DNA of 64,000 bases from CAIQPS01 sp963721365 (GCA_963721365.1 CAVRJE010000021.1:44635-108634), one strand, 5' to 3'. Positions 46,475 to 56,477 are shown, counted from the first letter of the stretch. The notes: generated from the sequence alone by a model not told the origin. A program made the numbers and translations.

Positions 46475-47009
46475 GTGGACCCAGCAGGTTTTGATGCTCT
46501 GGCCTACCCCCTCGAACCGCAATGGTTCGAGCGGCCGGCCAGCATCCACGGCATCTCGCACGCTCGGCGGGTGCTCATCCACGCCCAGGCGATCGCGGAA
46601 GCCAGAGACCTCGACCCGGACTGGTTCGAGTCGGTGGTACTGGCAGTGGCCTGGCACGACATCGGCCGGACTCACGACGGCCGGGAGCCTGAGCACGGGC
46701 CGAACAGCGTGGCCAAGGTCAAGCGGCTGGGCCTTGCCGAAGGCGTCCATCCGCGGATCCTCGCTCGGACCTTCTTCGCCATGGAGTGGCACTCCGTCTC
46801 GGACTACCGGGCCATAGACAGGGCACTGGCGCTGGAGCCCGGCCACACGCCGGAACCGGGGACGATGCTACGGGTGCTGTGGCTGCTCAAGGATGCCGAC
46901 GGGCTCGACCGGGTCCGCATCTACGACCTCGACCCGGGCCAACTGCGGTACGAGGAATCGCATCAAGCTGGTGGACCGCGCCTGGCAGTTGCTGGAAGAG
47001 ATGCCCTAG
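46475..47009 (+). CDS. HD-domain phosphohydrolase (frameshift near the end)
   Basis: About 178 residues from GTG 46475. The metal ligands of an HD domain are visible: HGISHARRVLIHAQ, LAVAWHDIGRTHDGREPEHGPNSVAKVKR, and the closing LLKDADGLDRVRIYDLD. Near 46960 the frame breaks; the true end reads IKLVDRAWQLLEEMP with TAG at 47007-47009. Without that break it would appear fused to the transporter that follows. The substrate (a nucleotide) is not known. Confidence 0.8.
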
Positions 47010-47014
47010 ACAGT

Positions 47015-47725
47015 ATGGATGGGAATCCGGGACACGTCGAGACCCACAGCGCCGGCACGGCGAGGCGCACCAACTGGTTGCGCGCCGGAGTGCTGGGGGC
47101 CAACGACGGCATCCTCTCGATCGCCGGATTGGTCGTCGGTGTGGCCGGAGCTACCCAGAGTCGCACGGCGCTGCTGACAGCGGGGTTGGCAGGCATGGTC
47201 GCCGGAGCCCTGTCGATGGGGGTGGGCGAATACGTGTCGGTTTCCACGCAGCGCGACACCGAGCGTGCTCTGCTCGACCGAGAACGGCGCGAGCTGGAGT
47301 CCCAACCCGAGCAGGAGCTGGCGGAACTCAAAGGCATCCATCAGGCGAAGGGCCTCTCCGAGGACATCGCCGGCGACGTCGCGGGCCAACTGACGGCCCA
47401 GGACGCCCTGGGGGCGCACGCCAGAGACGAGTTGGGCTTCGATCCCCTTCACCTCGCCAGCCCCTGGTCGGCGGCATCGGCCTCGATCTTGTCGTTCGTG
47501 GTAGGTGCAATGCTGCCTCTGCTCGCGGTCCTGCTACCGCCGGAGGGGTATCGCCTTTGGGTCACGGTCGCGGCCGTCCTTATCGCCCTTACCGTGACCG
47601 GCTTTGTCAGCGCGCATCTGGGAGAGGCGCCGGGCCGGCGAGCCGCGCTCAGGGTCGTCGTCGGCGGAGCGCTCGTCATGGCCATCACCTATGGCATAGG
47701 GAAACTGGTTGCGAGTTTGACTTAG
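47015..47725 (+). CDS. VIT1/CCC1-family iron/manganese transporter
   Basis: 236 residues from ATG 47015. Typical parts are NWLRAGVLGANDGILSIAGLVVGVAGA (first helix with the metal site), AGMVAGALSMGVGEYVSVSTQRDTE, a helical cytosolic segment and three further membrane helices near the end (SILSFVVGAMLPLLAVLLP). The family moves Fe2+ or Mn2+ out of the cytosol. The ATG lies 5 bases after the stop of the HD gene. Confidence 0.88.
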   Translation: MDGNPGHVETHSAGTARRTNWLRAGVLGANDGILSIAGLVVGVAGATQSRTALLTAGLAGMVAGALSMGVGEYVSVSTQRDTERALLDRERRELESQPEQELAELKGIHQAKGLSEDIAGDVAGQLTAQDALGAHARDELGFDPLHLASPWSAASASILSFVVGAMLPLLAVLLPPEGYRLWVTVAAVLIALTVTGFVSAHLGEAPGRRAALRVVVGGALVMAITYGIGKLVASLT

Positions 47726-47742
47726 AAAGGAAAGGTCGGCAG

Positions 47743-48135
47743 ATGGCAGAGGAGAAGCTATCGCCCCGGGAGATCGTCCTCGCGTTCTATGAGGCGGCTC
47801 TCAACGAGAAGGACATCGACAAGGCCAAACGGTACCTTGGCGACACGTACATCCAGCACAACCCGCGCGTCCCCGACGGGCCGGAGGGCCTGTTCCGTTT
47901 CATCCGGTTCCGCCGCGACCGATACCCGGCCGCCCGCAACGAAGTGAAGAGGGTCATCGCCGAGGGCGACCTCGTCGCTCTGCACGTCCATTCCGTCGTG
48001 ATCCCGGGGACGCCCGGCCGTCAGATCGTCGACATATTCAGGGTCGAGGACGGCAAGGTGGTGGAGCACTGGGACGTCATCCAGGAGATCCCGGCGGAGT
48101 TGTTCCCGCCGATCAACGACAACGGGCTGTTCTAG
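47743..48135 (+). CDS. NTF2-like/SnoaL-like protein
   Basis: 130 residues from ATG 47743 (AGAAAGGAAAGG upstream). The pattern ALNEKDIDKAKRYLGDTYIQHNPRVPDGPEGLFRFI and VIPGTPGRQIVDIFRVEDGKVVEHWDVIQEIP is that of the SnoaL-like family of the NTF2 fold. These small proteins bind or convert small molecules. No enzyme role can be assigned. Confidence 0.88.
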   Translation: MAEEKLSPREIVLAFYEAALNEKDIDKAKRYLGDTYIQHNPRVPDGPEGLFRFIRFRRDRYPAARNEVKRVIAEGDLVALHVHSVVIPGTPGRQIVDIFRVEDGKVVEHWDVIQEIPAELFPPINDNGLF

Positions 48136-48157
48136 GAAGGCCGGCCGGGGAGGCTGA

Positions 48158-49029
48158 TCAGAGTCCGAGCGTCGCCTTCATGGGGCCCCCGGACCGGCCG
48201 TACTGTCCGGCCACGATCTGAGCGAGGATGCTCAGCGCGATCTCCGCAGGCCTCTGACCTCCCAGGTCCAGCCCGACCGGCGCGTGGACCCGCTCCAACA
48301 GGGCGGGCTCTGCTCCCTCCGCCCGGAGTTCCCCCATCACCGCCCGCACCTTGCTCTTGCTGCCGATCATCCCGATGTAGGCCGCAGGGCTTGCCGAGCA
48401 CGGCGGCGAGAGCCGCCTTGTCGTGGACGTGCCCGTGAGTGACGATGACGATCGCCATGCTCGGTCCTATGGCGACCCGGCGGGCGGCGTCCGAAGGCGG
48501 AGCGCAGACAAGCTCGTCCGCTCCGGGGAAGCGCTCTCGCGTGACCAACTCGGCCCGCTCATCGAGCACCGTGACGCGAAAGTCGAGGGCCTTGCCAATC
48601 TCGGCCAGCTTCTGGCCGATATGCCCGGCGCCGACGATCAGGAGATGACTGCTCTGCCCGTAGACCTCCAGGAACACTTCTGCGTCTCCCCCGCAGAGCA
48701 TGCCGAGCGTGCGCGCCTCGTCACCAGAGGGGCCGGAGTCCGCCCCGGCGAGCCGCGCCACCCGCGGCGTCGGCGCCCGGCTGCCGCAGCTTGTATTCCT
48801 TGAGGGTGGACTGCCCCTCGGCGAGCGCGGCCAGCGCGTCCCTGGTCACCTCATGCTCGAGCGCGCCGCCGCCGACCGTCCCGATGACCGACCCGTCGGC
48901 GAGGACGAGCATCTTGGCCCCGGCCCCTCTCGGCGTGGACCCCGCGGTCCTGACCACGGTCGCCACCGCGAAGGGGATTCCGGCGCCGGCCAGTTCGGCC
49001 ATCTTTGAAAACAGCTCTTCGGTGCTCAT
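48158..49029 (-). CDS. XdhC-family molybdenum hydroxylase maturation factor (two frameshifts)
   Basis: About 290 residues. ATG 49029 reads MSTEELFSKMAELAGAGIPFAVATVVRTAGSTPRGAGAKMLVL and GTVGGGALEHEV, the XdhC/CoxI N-terminal domain. After a break near 48760 the Rossmann part follows, HLLIVGAGHIGQKLAEIGKALDFRVTVLDER. After a second break near 48390 comes AYIGMIGSKSK and the end PMKATLGL. The family inserts or sulfurates molybdenum cofactor for xanthine-dehydrogenase-type enzymes. It overlaps the TatD-like gene upstream by 4 bases. No such hydroxylase is in the window. Confidence 0.85.
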
Positions 49030-49847
49030 GGCCGATCCAGCTTAACGTCATTCGCGGCCACCGGCAGGTTGAAGAGCTTCCTCGGGTTCTCCCAGGTCAC
49101 CCTTTCGATCTCCGACACCGGCAGGCCGTCCATCCTCATGGCCCACGCCGCCTTCACCAGCGAGAGGTGGCCGGCGCCGCCGTATCCCAGCTCGGACCCT
49201 ATGATGATCTTGTCCCGGTCGGCCGGGTTCTCACGGATGATCTCCGAGACCTCCTCGGCGGTCAGCTTGTCGTAGCAGATGCTGAGGCCGGTGACGCAGC
49301 CGGACTTCAGCCGCACCGGGATGGTGTTCTTGCCGCTGTGGTCGAGGACTGCCTTGTGCAGCGGGAAGCCCTCCGCCTTGAGCACGTCGATGATCTGCGG
49401 CGTCACTTCGGGGGTCTGGGGCTGCCGCGGTGTCGGCGTGTGCATGATGATCGGCAGGTCGCGCTCCTTGGCTATCGCCAGCTGGGCTTTCAATAGGTAC
49501 TGCTCGTGGGCGTTGCCTGTGTCGAGACCGATCTCGCCGATGCCCACCACCCGGGGCTCCTTGAGATACTCGGGCAGCTTGTTGAGGGCCTCGTCGTAAC
49601 CCTCATGGGTGATGCCGTAGAACGGCACCGCAAGGCAGACGTACACGTCGATGCCCATGGACGCGGCGTACTTGACCATGTAGTTGAGGGTCTTCTCCCA
49701 CAACTCGAACAGCGTCTTGGGATAGAAGAGGCCGCTCATGAGGTGTGGCGACGGCACGATGGCCGCTTCCACTCCACCCCAGGCCATCCTCAAGATGTCC
49801 TCGCCGGCCATGCGGTCGAGGTGAACGTGCGCATCGAGGATCTTCAT
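49026..49847 (-). CDS. TatD-family metal-dependent hydrolase
   Basis: 273 residues, intact frame. Metal ligands are visible in ILDAHVHLDRMAG, VVGIGEIGLDTG, PIIMHTPTPRQP, AVLDHSG and IIIGSELGYGG. ATG 49847 has GGAGGGATG upstream. TatD relatives include nucleases and small-molecule hydrolases of the amidohydrolase superfamily, and this one is rather divergent. Its last 4 bases overlap the XdhC start. Confidence 0.88.
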   Translation of the reverse strand: MKILDAHVHLDRMAGEDILRMAWGGVEAAIVPSPHLMSGLFYPKTLFELWEKTLNYMVKYAASMGIDVYVCLAVPFYGITHEGYDEALNKLPEYLKEPRVVGIGEIGLDTGNAHEQYLLKAQLAIAKERDLPIIMHTPTPRQPQTPEVTPQIIDVLKAEGFPLHKAVLDHSGKNTIPVRLKSGCVTGLSICYDKLTAEEVSEIIRENPADRDKIIIGSELGYGGAGHLSLVKAAWAMRMDGLPVSEIERVTWENPRKLFNLPVAANDVKLDRP

Positions 49848-49992
49848 CTCATCCCTCCCATTTGGACGCTTCGATCCATGCCGAGCGAGCGCGACCCACG
49901 TTGCACGAATTCTCCTACCACTGCCTCAGCTCTATGGAAAGCCCGTCGCCGGACCGCCAAACGTCCGGGCGCTGTCGGCTACAATCGCCGTC

Positions 49993-51855
49993 ATGACGAC
50001 GGGCGGCACAAATCATGATGGCACACACGGAGCCGGGCGGATAGCCGCGGTAGTCCTCGCCGCGGGGCGCTCTTCCCGGATGGGGACGAGCAAGCCCCTG
50101 CTGCCGGTGGGCGGGGTGACGGCGATCGAGCGGGTGGTCTCCTCTCTCCGGGCAGCGGGAGCGGGACAGGTGGTCGTGGTGACGGGGCACGACGCGGAAG
50201 CACTCCTCCCGGTCCTCGGCCGCATCCAGGTCGATCGCGCTCACAACCCGGACTACGACTCCGGCATGTTCTCCTCCGTTCAGGCGGGGGTCGCCGGGCT
50301 GCGAGGAGACGCCGACGCCTTCTTCGTCCTGCCGGTCGATGTTCCGCTCGTGACGCCTCGAGCGCTGCGCCTCATGAGTGACCGCTTCGAGCGGAGCGAC
50401 AAGGGGATCATCTACCCTGTCTGCTGTGGCCGGCCCGGCCATCCTCCCCTTCTCTCGGCGCGCTACGCTCCTGCCCTGGTGCAGGCCGACCGAAGACGCA
50501 ACTTGCAGGCCTTTCTCGCCGCCTTCCCAGAAGACGAGGTCGGCGTGGACGTGCAGGACCTGACCGTGCTGATGGACATGGACGGCCCGGAGGAGCATCG
50601 GATGCTCGACCGTTTCGCCGCCATCCTAGACGGCGCCCTCAACCGCCGGCCGCCGGTCGCGGAACCCTCGCTGACCACCGACGAAGCCCTCTTCATCCTC
50701 GCGGCAGCCGGCACGCCGGCCAATGTGGCGGAGCACTGCCAGGCCGTGGCCGCGGTCGGGGAGAGACTTGCGGAGGCTCTCAAGCCCCACATCCCCGCCC
50801 TCGACGTGGCCCTCGTGCGGGCCGGCTGTCTTCTGCATGACATGGCCCGGCTCCTGCCAAACCATGCCCTCCTCGCCCAGGAGGTGCTGACCAATCTGGG
50901 ACTGCCCCGGCTGGGCGGCGTTGTGGGGCAGCACATGGTCATTGCACGCGAACTGGTCGAGGCGCCGGGGGTCACTGAGGCGGAACTCGTCTATCTGGCA
51001 GACAAGCTGGTGGCCAAGGGCGAACTGGTGGGTCTGGACGAACGGGAAGCGAGGGCGTTCCGGAAGATGGGAACCCGCCCCGAAGCGGCCGAGAGGATCA
51101 GAGCGAGAACACGCGATGCCCGGGCGATAGCCGAGAAAGTGGCGGTTACGCTCGGCCGGCCTTTCGAGGAGGTCTTGCGCGGCGGCGCCCTCGGCCTAGA
51201 AGACGGCGCCCTCGCTTTGGGCGGCGCGGCGCCGGAGTTGTCGATACTCCTGGTCAGACACGCCGAACCTGTGGGACCTGGCGGGAAGCGCTTCTTGGGT
51301 CAAGCCGACCCGGAACTCGGCGTTCCCGGCGAGGAGCAGGCGAAGCGCCTCGCAGACGAGTTGATGGCGGCCACCGGTGGCGCCTGCTTCGACGCCGTCT
51401 ATAGCAGCGATCTGCGGCGGGCGGTCCGGACGGCGGAGATCGTCGCTGAGAACTGCGGGGCAGCGGTGCAGACCGCGCGATGGCTCCGGGAGATCGACGT
51501 GGGCCTCTGGGAGGGACTGAGCTGGGAGGAGGCCAGGCAGGACTACCCGGTTGAGCATCTGGAGCGCGAGCGGGACGTGGTCGGGCAACCGTTCCCCCAA
51601 GGCGAGAGCTTCAGGGACCTGCAGGCGAGAGTGGTCCCCGGGTTTGTCCGCCTCACCGAGAACAGCCTCGCTGCCGGTCACCGCCGGGTGCTCGTGGTGG
51701 GGCACAAAGGGGTGAACCGGGTGATCCTCGCCCACTTCCGGGGCCTGCCGCTGGAACATCTCTTCTCGATCGAGCAAGACTTCTGCGCGGTCACCGTGCT
51801 ACGGTTCGCCAACGGTTCGACCGGGAAGCCCGCGCAAAGCCTGGCAACTCCGTAG
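49993..51855 (+). CDS. MobA-like NTP transferase / HD / histidine-phosphatase fusion
   Basis: 620 residues, intact frame. Residues 15-205 are a MobA/MocA-type nucleotidyltransferase (VVLAAGRSSRMGTSKPLLPVGG, FFVLPVDVPLVTPRALRLM). Residues 230-400 are an HD-type domain (EHCQAVAAVGERLAEAL, AGCLLHDMARLLP). Residues 415-610 are a histidine phosphatase of the phosphoglycerate mutase type (LLVRHAEPVGPGGKRFLGQADPELG, VYSSDLRRAVRTAEIV, VLVVGHKGVNRVIL). This triple fusion is known in anaerobes near molybdenum hydroxylase and XdhC genes. It is divergent from the XdhC/TatD pair, so a role in preparing molybdenum cofactor is likely. Confidence 0.9.
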   Translation: MTTGGTNHDGTHGAGRIAAVVLAAGRSSRMGTSKPLLPVGGVTAIERVVSSLRAAGAGQVVVVTGHDAEALLPVLGRIQVDRAHNPDYDSGMFSSVQAGVAGLRGDADAFFVLPVDVPLVTPRALRLMSDRFERSDKGIIYPVCCGRPGHPPLLSARYAPALVQADRRRNLQAFLAAFPEDEVGVDVQDLTVLMDMDGPEEHRMLDRFAAILDGALNRRPPVAEPSLTTDEALFILAAAGTPANVAEHCQAVAAVGERLAEALKPHIPALDVALVRAGCLLHDMARLLPNHALLAQEVLTNLGLPRLGGVVGQHMVIARELVEAPGVTEAELVYLADKLVAKGELVGLDEREARAFRKMGTRPEAAERIRARTRDARAIAEKVAVTLGRPFEEVLRGGALGLEDGALALGGAAPELSILLVRHAEPVGPGGKRFLGQADPELGVPGEEQAKRLADELMAATGGACFDAVYSSDLRRAVRTAEIVAENCGAAVQTARWLREIDVGLWEGLSWEEARQDYPVEHLERERDVVGQPFPQGESFRDLQARVVPGFVRLTENSLAAGHRRVLVVGHKGVNRVILAHFRGLPLEHLFSIEQDFCAVTVLRFANGSTGKPAQSLATP

Positions 51856-51953
51856 CGAGGCTCGACCCGGCGGGCCGGCCGGCTTGCGAGCAGTCCGAGC
51901 CGAGGTATACGCTTTCCCAGAGGGGTCGCCAGATGCGGCGGGAGGAGAATGTA

Positions 51954-53468
51954 TTGAGCGCCAGCCCAGGTTTCGACAACGAGAAGTACCTCGAGGAGCA
52001 GACCCGCGCCATCACCGAGCGGGCCAAGCGCATCGGCGGCAAGCTCTACCTGGAGTTCGGCGGCAAGATCGCATACGACTTCCACGCCGCTCGCGTCCTT
52101 CCTGGTTACGATCCCAACGTCAAGATCCGACTGTTGCGGGAGCTCAAGGACAAGGCTGAGATCATCATCTGCGTCTACGCCGGGGCGATAGAACGACGCA
52201 AGATGCGGGCCGACTTCGGGATCCCCTACGACCTCGACACCCTCAAGCTCATCGATGATCTGCGTGACTGGGACCTCCTCGTGCGCGCCGTGGTGATCAC
52301 CCGCTACGAGGACCAGCCCTCCGTGCGTGTGTTTAAAGCCAGGCTGGAGCGGCGGGGCGTGCCCGTCTACTGGCACGGTTATACCAAGGGCTATCCCACG
52401 GACGTCGACCGGATCGTCAGCGACGAGGGATACGGGGCCAACGAGTTCATCCCCACCGAGCGGCCGGTGGTGGTGGTCGCCGGACCCGGCCCGGGGAGCG
52501 GTAAGCTGGCCACCTGCCTGTCGCAGGTCTACCACGAGCACCTCCGCGGCACCGCCGCCGGCTACGCCAAGTTCGAGACCTTCCCCATCTGGAACCTCCC
52601 CCTCAAGCACCCGGTGAACGTCGCCTACGAGGCGGCTACGGTGGAGCTGAAGGATGTCAACCAGATAGACCCCTTCCACCTGGCGGCGTACGGCGAGCAG
52701 GCGGTCAACTACAACCGGGACATCGAGGCTTTCCCGCTGCTGGCGCGCATCTTCCAGCGTATTGGTGGGACCGCCTTCTATCAGTCGCCCACCGACATGG
52801 GAGTCAACCGCGCGGGGTTCGCCATCGTGGACGACGACGTGGTCCGGGCAGCCGCCGAACAGGAGGTCATCCGGCGCCACTTCCGCTACGCTTGCGAGTA
52901 CGCGGTCGGGCTGGTCGAGCGCGAAGACGCGGACCGGGCACAGTTGATCATGCATGGGCTGGGGCTCGACGAGGAGAGGCGCGCGGTCGTCCGCCCCGCC
53001 CGCCAGGCGGCGGAAGACGGGGAGATCAAGGGCAAGGGGAACGAGGGCATCTACTGCGGGGCCGCCATCGCGCTCCCCGACGGCCAGATCGTCACCGGCA
53101 AGAACTCCGCGCTGATGCACGCTGCCTCGGCCGTCGTGCTGAACGCGGTGAAGCATCTATCCCGCATACCCGACGAAATGCCCCTCCTCACGCCCAACGT
53201 CATGGAGTCGATCGCCGGCATGAAGAAGAACATACTGCGGATGAAGGCCGTCAGCCTCGACCTCGACGAGATGCTCATCGCGCTGGGCATAAGCGCGACC
53301 ACCAACCCGGCGGCCCATGCGGCCGTGGAGCAGCTCACTAAGCTGGCCGGATGCGAGTTTCACACGACCCATCTACCGACGGCCGGCGATGAAGCGGGCC
53401 TGAGGCGCCTCGGCCTCAACGCCACCAGCGACCCCCAGTTCGCCACGAGGTCGCTCGTCATCGGGTAG
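51954..53468 (+). CDS. DUF1846 protein
   Basis: About 504 residues. TTG 51954 is preferred, because GGGAGGAG lies 6 bases before it; ATG 51933 in frame is also possible. The family is recognised by FDNEKYLEEQTRAITERAKRIGGKLYLEFGGKIAYDFHAARVLPGYDPN, GPGPGSGKLATCLSQVYHEH, FYQSPTDMGVNRAGF and ISATTNPAAHAAVEQL. Its P-loop-like GPGSGK suggests nucleotide binding. The reaction is not known. The frame is intact. Confidence 0.9.
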   Translation: MSASPGFDNEKYLEEQTRAITERAKRIGGKLYLEFGGKIAYDFHAARVLPGYDPNVKIRLLRELKDKAEIIICVYAGAIERRKMRADFGIPYDLDTLKLIDDLRDWDLLVRAVVITRYEDQPSVRVFKARLERRGVPVYWHGYTKGYPTDVDRIVSDEGYGANEFIPTERPVVVVAGPGPGSGKLATCLSQVYHEHLRGTAAGYAKFETFPIWNLPLKHPVNVAYEAATVELKDVNQIDPFHLAAYGEQAVNYNRDIEAFPLLARIFQRIGGTAFYQSPTDMGVNRAGFAIVDDDVVRAAAEQEVIRRHFRYACEYAVGLVEREDADRAQLIMHGLGLDEERRAVVRPARQAAEDGEIKGKGNEGIYCGAAIALPDGQIVTGKNSALMHAASAVVLNAVKHLSRIPDEMPLLTPNVMESIAGMKKNILRMKAVSLDLDEMLIALGISATTNPAAHAAVEQLTKLAGCEFHTTHLPTAGDEAGLRRLGLNATSDPQFATRSLVIG

Positions 53469-53710
53469 GCACGACGCCGGGGACACCTACCGGTCGCCAC
53501 GAGCGGGCTGTGGGGCGCGGGTGGGTCTCCCGGATGGTGCGTCGATCGGGGGCGCGGTCGTGTCCTGCGCCCTACTCGGTTCAGGCACACTATAGCGTGG
53601 AGGTCTCGCACGCCGGGGAACCCGGTGATAGATTCGAACGAGTAGGCTGCTGAGCAATGACGCTTCGCCGCCAGGGCGCGACGGGAGCACACCGACTGCT
53701 AGGGGGACAC

Positions 53711-54491
53711 ATGGGCCGAGTAGAGGACAAAGTGGCGATCGTCACCGGCGGGTCGACCGGATTGGGCAAGGCGACCAGCCTGCTTCTCGCCGCAGAGGGC
53801 GCCAAGGTCGTCGATCGCGGACATCCAGGACGAACTCGGCGCCGCGGCGGCCGACGAGATCAAAGCGTCCGGCGGCTGGGCCCGCTACTTCCACATGGAC
53901 GTGACTTCCGAGACGGACGTCAAGCAGGTCTGCGCCGACGTCTACGGAACCCTGGGAAGCATCGACATCCTCGTGAACAATGCGGGCATCACCGGCGCTC
54001 CCAAACCCACCCACGAGATCACCGTGGAGGAGTGGGACAAGGTCTTGAACGTCGACGCCAAGGGCGTCTTCCTGTGCACCAAGCACGCCGTTCCCTACAT
54101 GAAGCAAAGCGGCGGGGGCAGCATCGTCAACATCTCCTCGGTCTACGGGATCGCCGGTGGCATGGATGTGCCGCCGCCCTTCCTCTACCACGCGGCCAAG
54201 GGGGCCGTCCGGGTGATGACCAAGTCGGACGCCATCTGCTACGCGGCCGACAAGATACGGGTGAACTCGGTCCATCCGGGCTGGCTGTGGACGCCCATGC
54301 TGGAGAACGTCGGCAAGGACTCCACCGAGGGTCCGGAGGCGTTCCACGCCCGTATCCTGAGTCGTCTGCCCCTCGGCCACTACGGCGAGCCCATCGACGT
54401 GGCCTATGGCGTGCTCTACCTGGCCTGCGATGAATCCAAGTTCGTCACCGGGACCGAGTTGGTGATCGACGGGGGGTATCTGGCCTGGTAG
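53711..54491 (+). CDS. short-chain dehydrogenase/reductase (one frameshift)
   Basis: About 260 residues. ATG 53711 follows AGGGGG. Cofactor motif TGGSTGLGKATSL, LVNNAGITG, catalytic Ser in ISSVYGI, YHAAKGA as the Tyr-x3-Lys motif, and end FVTGTELVIDGGYLAW are all present. One extra base near 53815 (after AKVV) breaks the frame before IADIQDELGAAAA. The substrate is unknown. It stands in its own transcription unit, with a 240-base upstream gap in which I see no clear feature. Confidence 0.87.
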
Positions 54492-54521
54492 ACGGCCGGT
54501 AGCGGGCGATGCACGAGAGTG

Positions 54522-55397
54522 CTAGACCCGGCCGATCAGCTCCACCATCGCCTGGATGTGGGCAGGTGAGGTGCCGCAGCAGCCGCCGACGAGCCGGGCT
54601 CCAGCCCGCACGCACTCCTCCACCCCGGTGGCAAAGGCAACGGGGGGCATATCAAAGACCAGGTCTTTGTCGACCAGCCTGCCCCTACCCGCGTTGGGTT
54701 GGGCGATGATGGGCAAGGACGTGCCCTCTCGCATCATGGCGACGATCTGGGCCATCTCCAGCGGATCGACGCTCCCACAGTTCGCCCCGACCGCCGACGC
54801 GCCCGCCTCGGTCAGCGCCTCGGCGCATTGCCGGGCGGTGTTCCCCATGACGGTCCGCCCCTCGTTGCCGGCCGTGTTGAAGGCGATCGAAGCGATGACG
54901 GGCAGGTCGCAGGCGTCCTTTGCCGCGCGCAAGGCGCACAGAGCTTCTCGCAGGTCGAACATGGTCTCGACGATCAGCCCATCCACCCCACCCTCGGCCA
55001 GGATGGCGGCCTGCTCTTTGAAAGCGGCGAAAGCATCGTCCTCGGCGAGTTGTCCGTACGGCTTCAGCATCTTGCCGGTGGAGCTCATGTCTCCCAGCAC
55101 GTACTGGCCCTCGGCGGCGGCAGCCCTCGCCAACCTCACTCCCGCGAGGTTCACCTCGCGCACCTCGACCCCCACGTTGTGCGACTCGAGGTTGGCGCGG
55201 TTCATGGTCAAGGTGTTCGTGATGAGCAGATCCACCCCGGACGCGGCGTACTGCTTGTGGACGGCAAGCACGGCCTCCGGATTGGTGACGCAGTTCTGGC
55301 CGCCCATCTCCAGGCCGGCCTGTCCCAGTTGGGTGCCCATGGCCCCATCAAGGAAGATGGTCTTTCGTATCGCTGCTCAGAAGCTCAAGTAGGCTCA
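54522..55397 (-). CDS. homocysteine S-methyltransferase-family protein (one frameshift)
   Basis: About 291 residues. ATG 55397 reads MSLLELLSSD. A break near 55355 leads to KTIFLDGAMGTQLGQAGLEMGGQN. The barrel then runs VDLLITNTLTMNR, ETMFDLREALCALRAAKD, AVGANCGSVDPLEM (first zinc Cys) and LVGGCCGTSPAHIQAM (Cys pair). Full zinc ligands indicate thiol activation, as in the homocysteine domain of MetH. Without corrinoid or folate domains it may work with free corrinoid proteins or S-methylmethionine. The acceptor is unproven. Confidence 0.85.
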
Positions 55398-55453
55398 TGC
55401 CGTTAGTCTAGCGTCCCTTCGCCCGCGATGCACGGCCGGTCCCGGTGTCCCGC

Positions 55454-56464
55454 CTAGGGCAACTCGCGGCTGCGGTCGGCCAGTTCGTCGTAGTGGAACA
55501 GGCGGTTGTAGTCGATCAGGCCCGCCAGGGCGCCGGTACGGCGGACGTGGATGCCCTGCTCCTCGAGGATGGCCACGGGATTGAGCCCCCCGACGACGAC
55601 CAGGCCCAGCCGCCCCTCGCTGACGGGGATCTTGAGCAGCGCCTGGCCCGGCCAGCCGATCAAGAAGAGACCGCCAAGGCCGACCCTTTCCATCTTCGCC
55701 CCGAGCTCCAGCACGTGGTCGCGGCTGTCGGCCGGCACCTCGCGGAAACTGGCGCCGATGAGCCCGTTCCCGGTCCGCGTCGCCCCGACGTAGTCGGTCA
55801 TCACACTGCGGATAAAGATCTCCAGAGGGTCGAGAGTCGTCCCATCGTAGTTGATGAATTCGGCGAACCGGGTCGGCTTGCCCTCGCGCAACTCCAGAAG
55901 GCCGCCGAAACGGGAATGGGTCGGGATCCCGTGAGCCACGAGCACCCCGTTCATCGTGATCGAACACACGGTCCCGATCCCGACGCTGCCCTCGGGGATG
56001 GTCCCATGCCCCACCTGCTCCCCGGGACGAAACAAGGCCATCAGCTTTCCCATGGCGTAGCCGGCGCGGAACACGTCGCTCATGAGCGGGACCGCACGCT
56101 CGAGCTGCCCCCGCTCGATCAGGCTCAGGTTGAGCACCACCGTCCCCGTCTTGCTGGCCAGATCGAAGTCCATCTTGTACGTCATCTGGTCGATCTTGGC
56201 CGAGAGGATCCCGACCTTCTCGAAACCTCGGGCGCTGTCGAGCTCGCTCGCCCCCCGGCGCGTGATGGCGCGCCCGTTCCGGCCCAGGTTCTGGGTGAGG
56301 CCGGCCTTGTCGAGGTCGAGCAGATGGAAGCGGACCGTCCTCTCGCTGATGTCGTAACCCATCGCGGCGAGCCGCTCGGTTATCCCGGAGCTGCCCAGCG
56401 GCTTGTCGGCCTCCTGGAGGATGCGCAGGATCGCGACGCGCTTCTCTTCGGTCTTCTCTCTCAT
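55454..56464 (-). CDS. NrpR-like transcriptional repressor (winged helix + DUF128)
   Basis: 336 residues. ATG 56464 starts MREKTEEKRVAILRILQEADKPLGSSGITERLAAMGYDISERTVRFHLLDLDKAGL, the winged helix. One DUF128/NRD domain follows (GILSAKIDQMTYKMDFDLASKTGTVVLNLSLIE, GTVCSITMNGVLVAHGIPTHSRFGGLLE). In methanogens NrpR represses nitrogen-assimilation genes unless 2-oxoglutarate is bound. Bacterial homologues with a single NRD are less known. It is divergent from a redox operon that includes a GltB-like gene, with palindromes between them that would be its natural operators. Confidence 0.86.
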   Translation of the reverse strand: MREKTEEKRVAILRILQEADKPLGSSGITERLAAMGYDISERTVRFHLLDLDKAGLTQNLGRNGRAITRRGASELDSARGFEKVGILSAKIDQMTYKMDFDLASKTGTVVLNLSLIERGQLERAVPLMSDVFRAGYAMGKLMALFRPGEQVGHGTIPEGSVGIGTVCSITMNGVLVAHGIPTHSRFGGLLELREGKPTRFAEFINYDGTTLDPLEIFIRSVMTDYVGATRTGNGLIGASFREVPADSRDHVLELGAKMERVGLGGLFLIGWPGQALLKIPVSEGRLGLVVVGGLNPVAILEEQGIHVRRTGALAGLIDYNRLFHYDELADRSRELP

Positions 56465-56477
56465 TGGGCGGATGTTA

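Noticed and set aside
46475..47725. A fused HD-domain/VIT transporter protein
   Set aside because: A frame change near 46960 gives a natural end for the HD protein (IKLVDRAWQLLEEMP, stop 47007-47009). A separate ATG at 47015 starts the transporter at its usual N-terminus.
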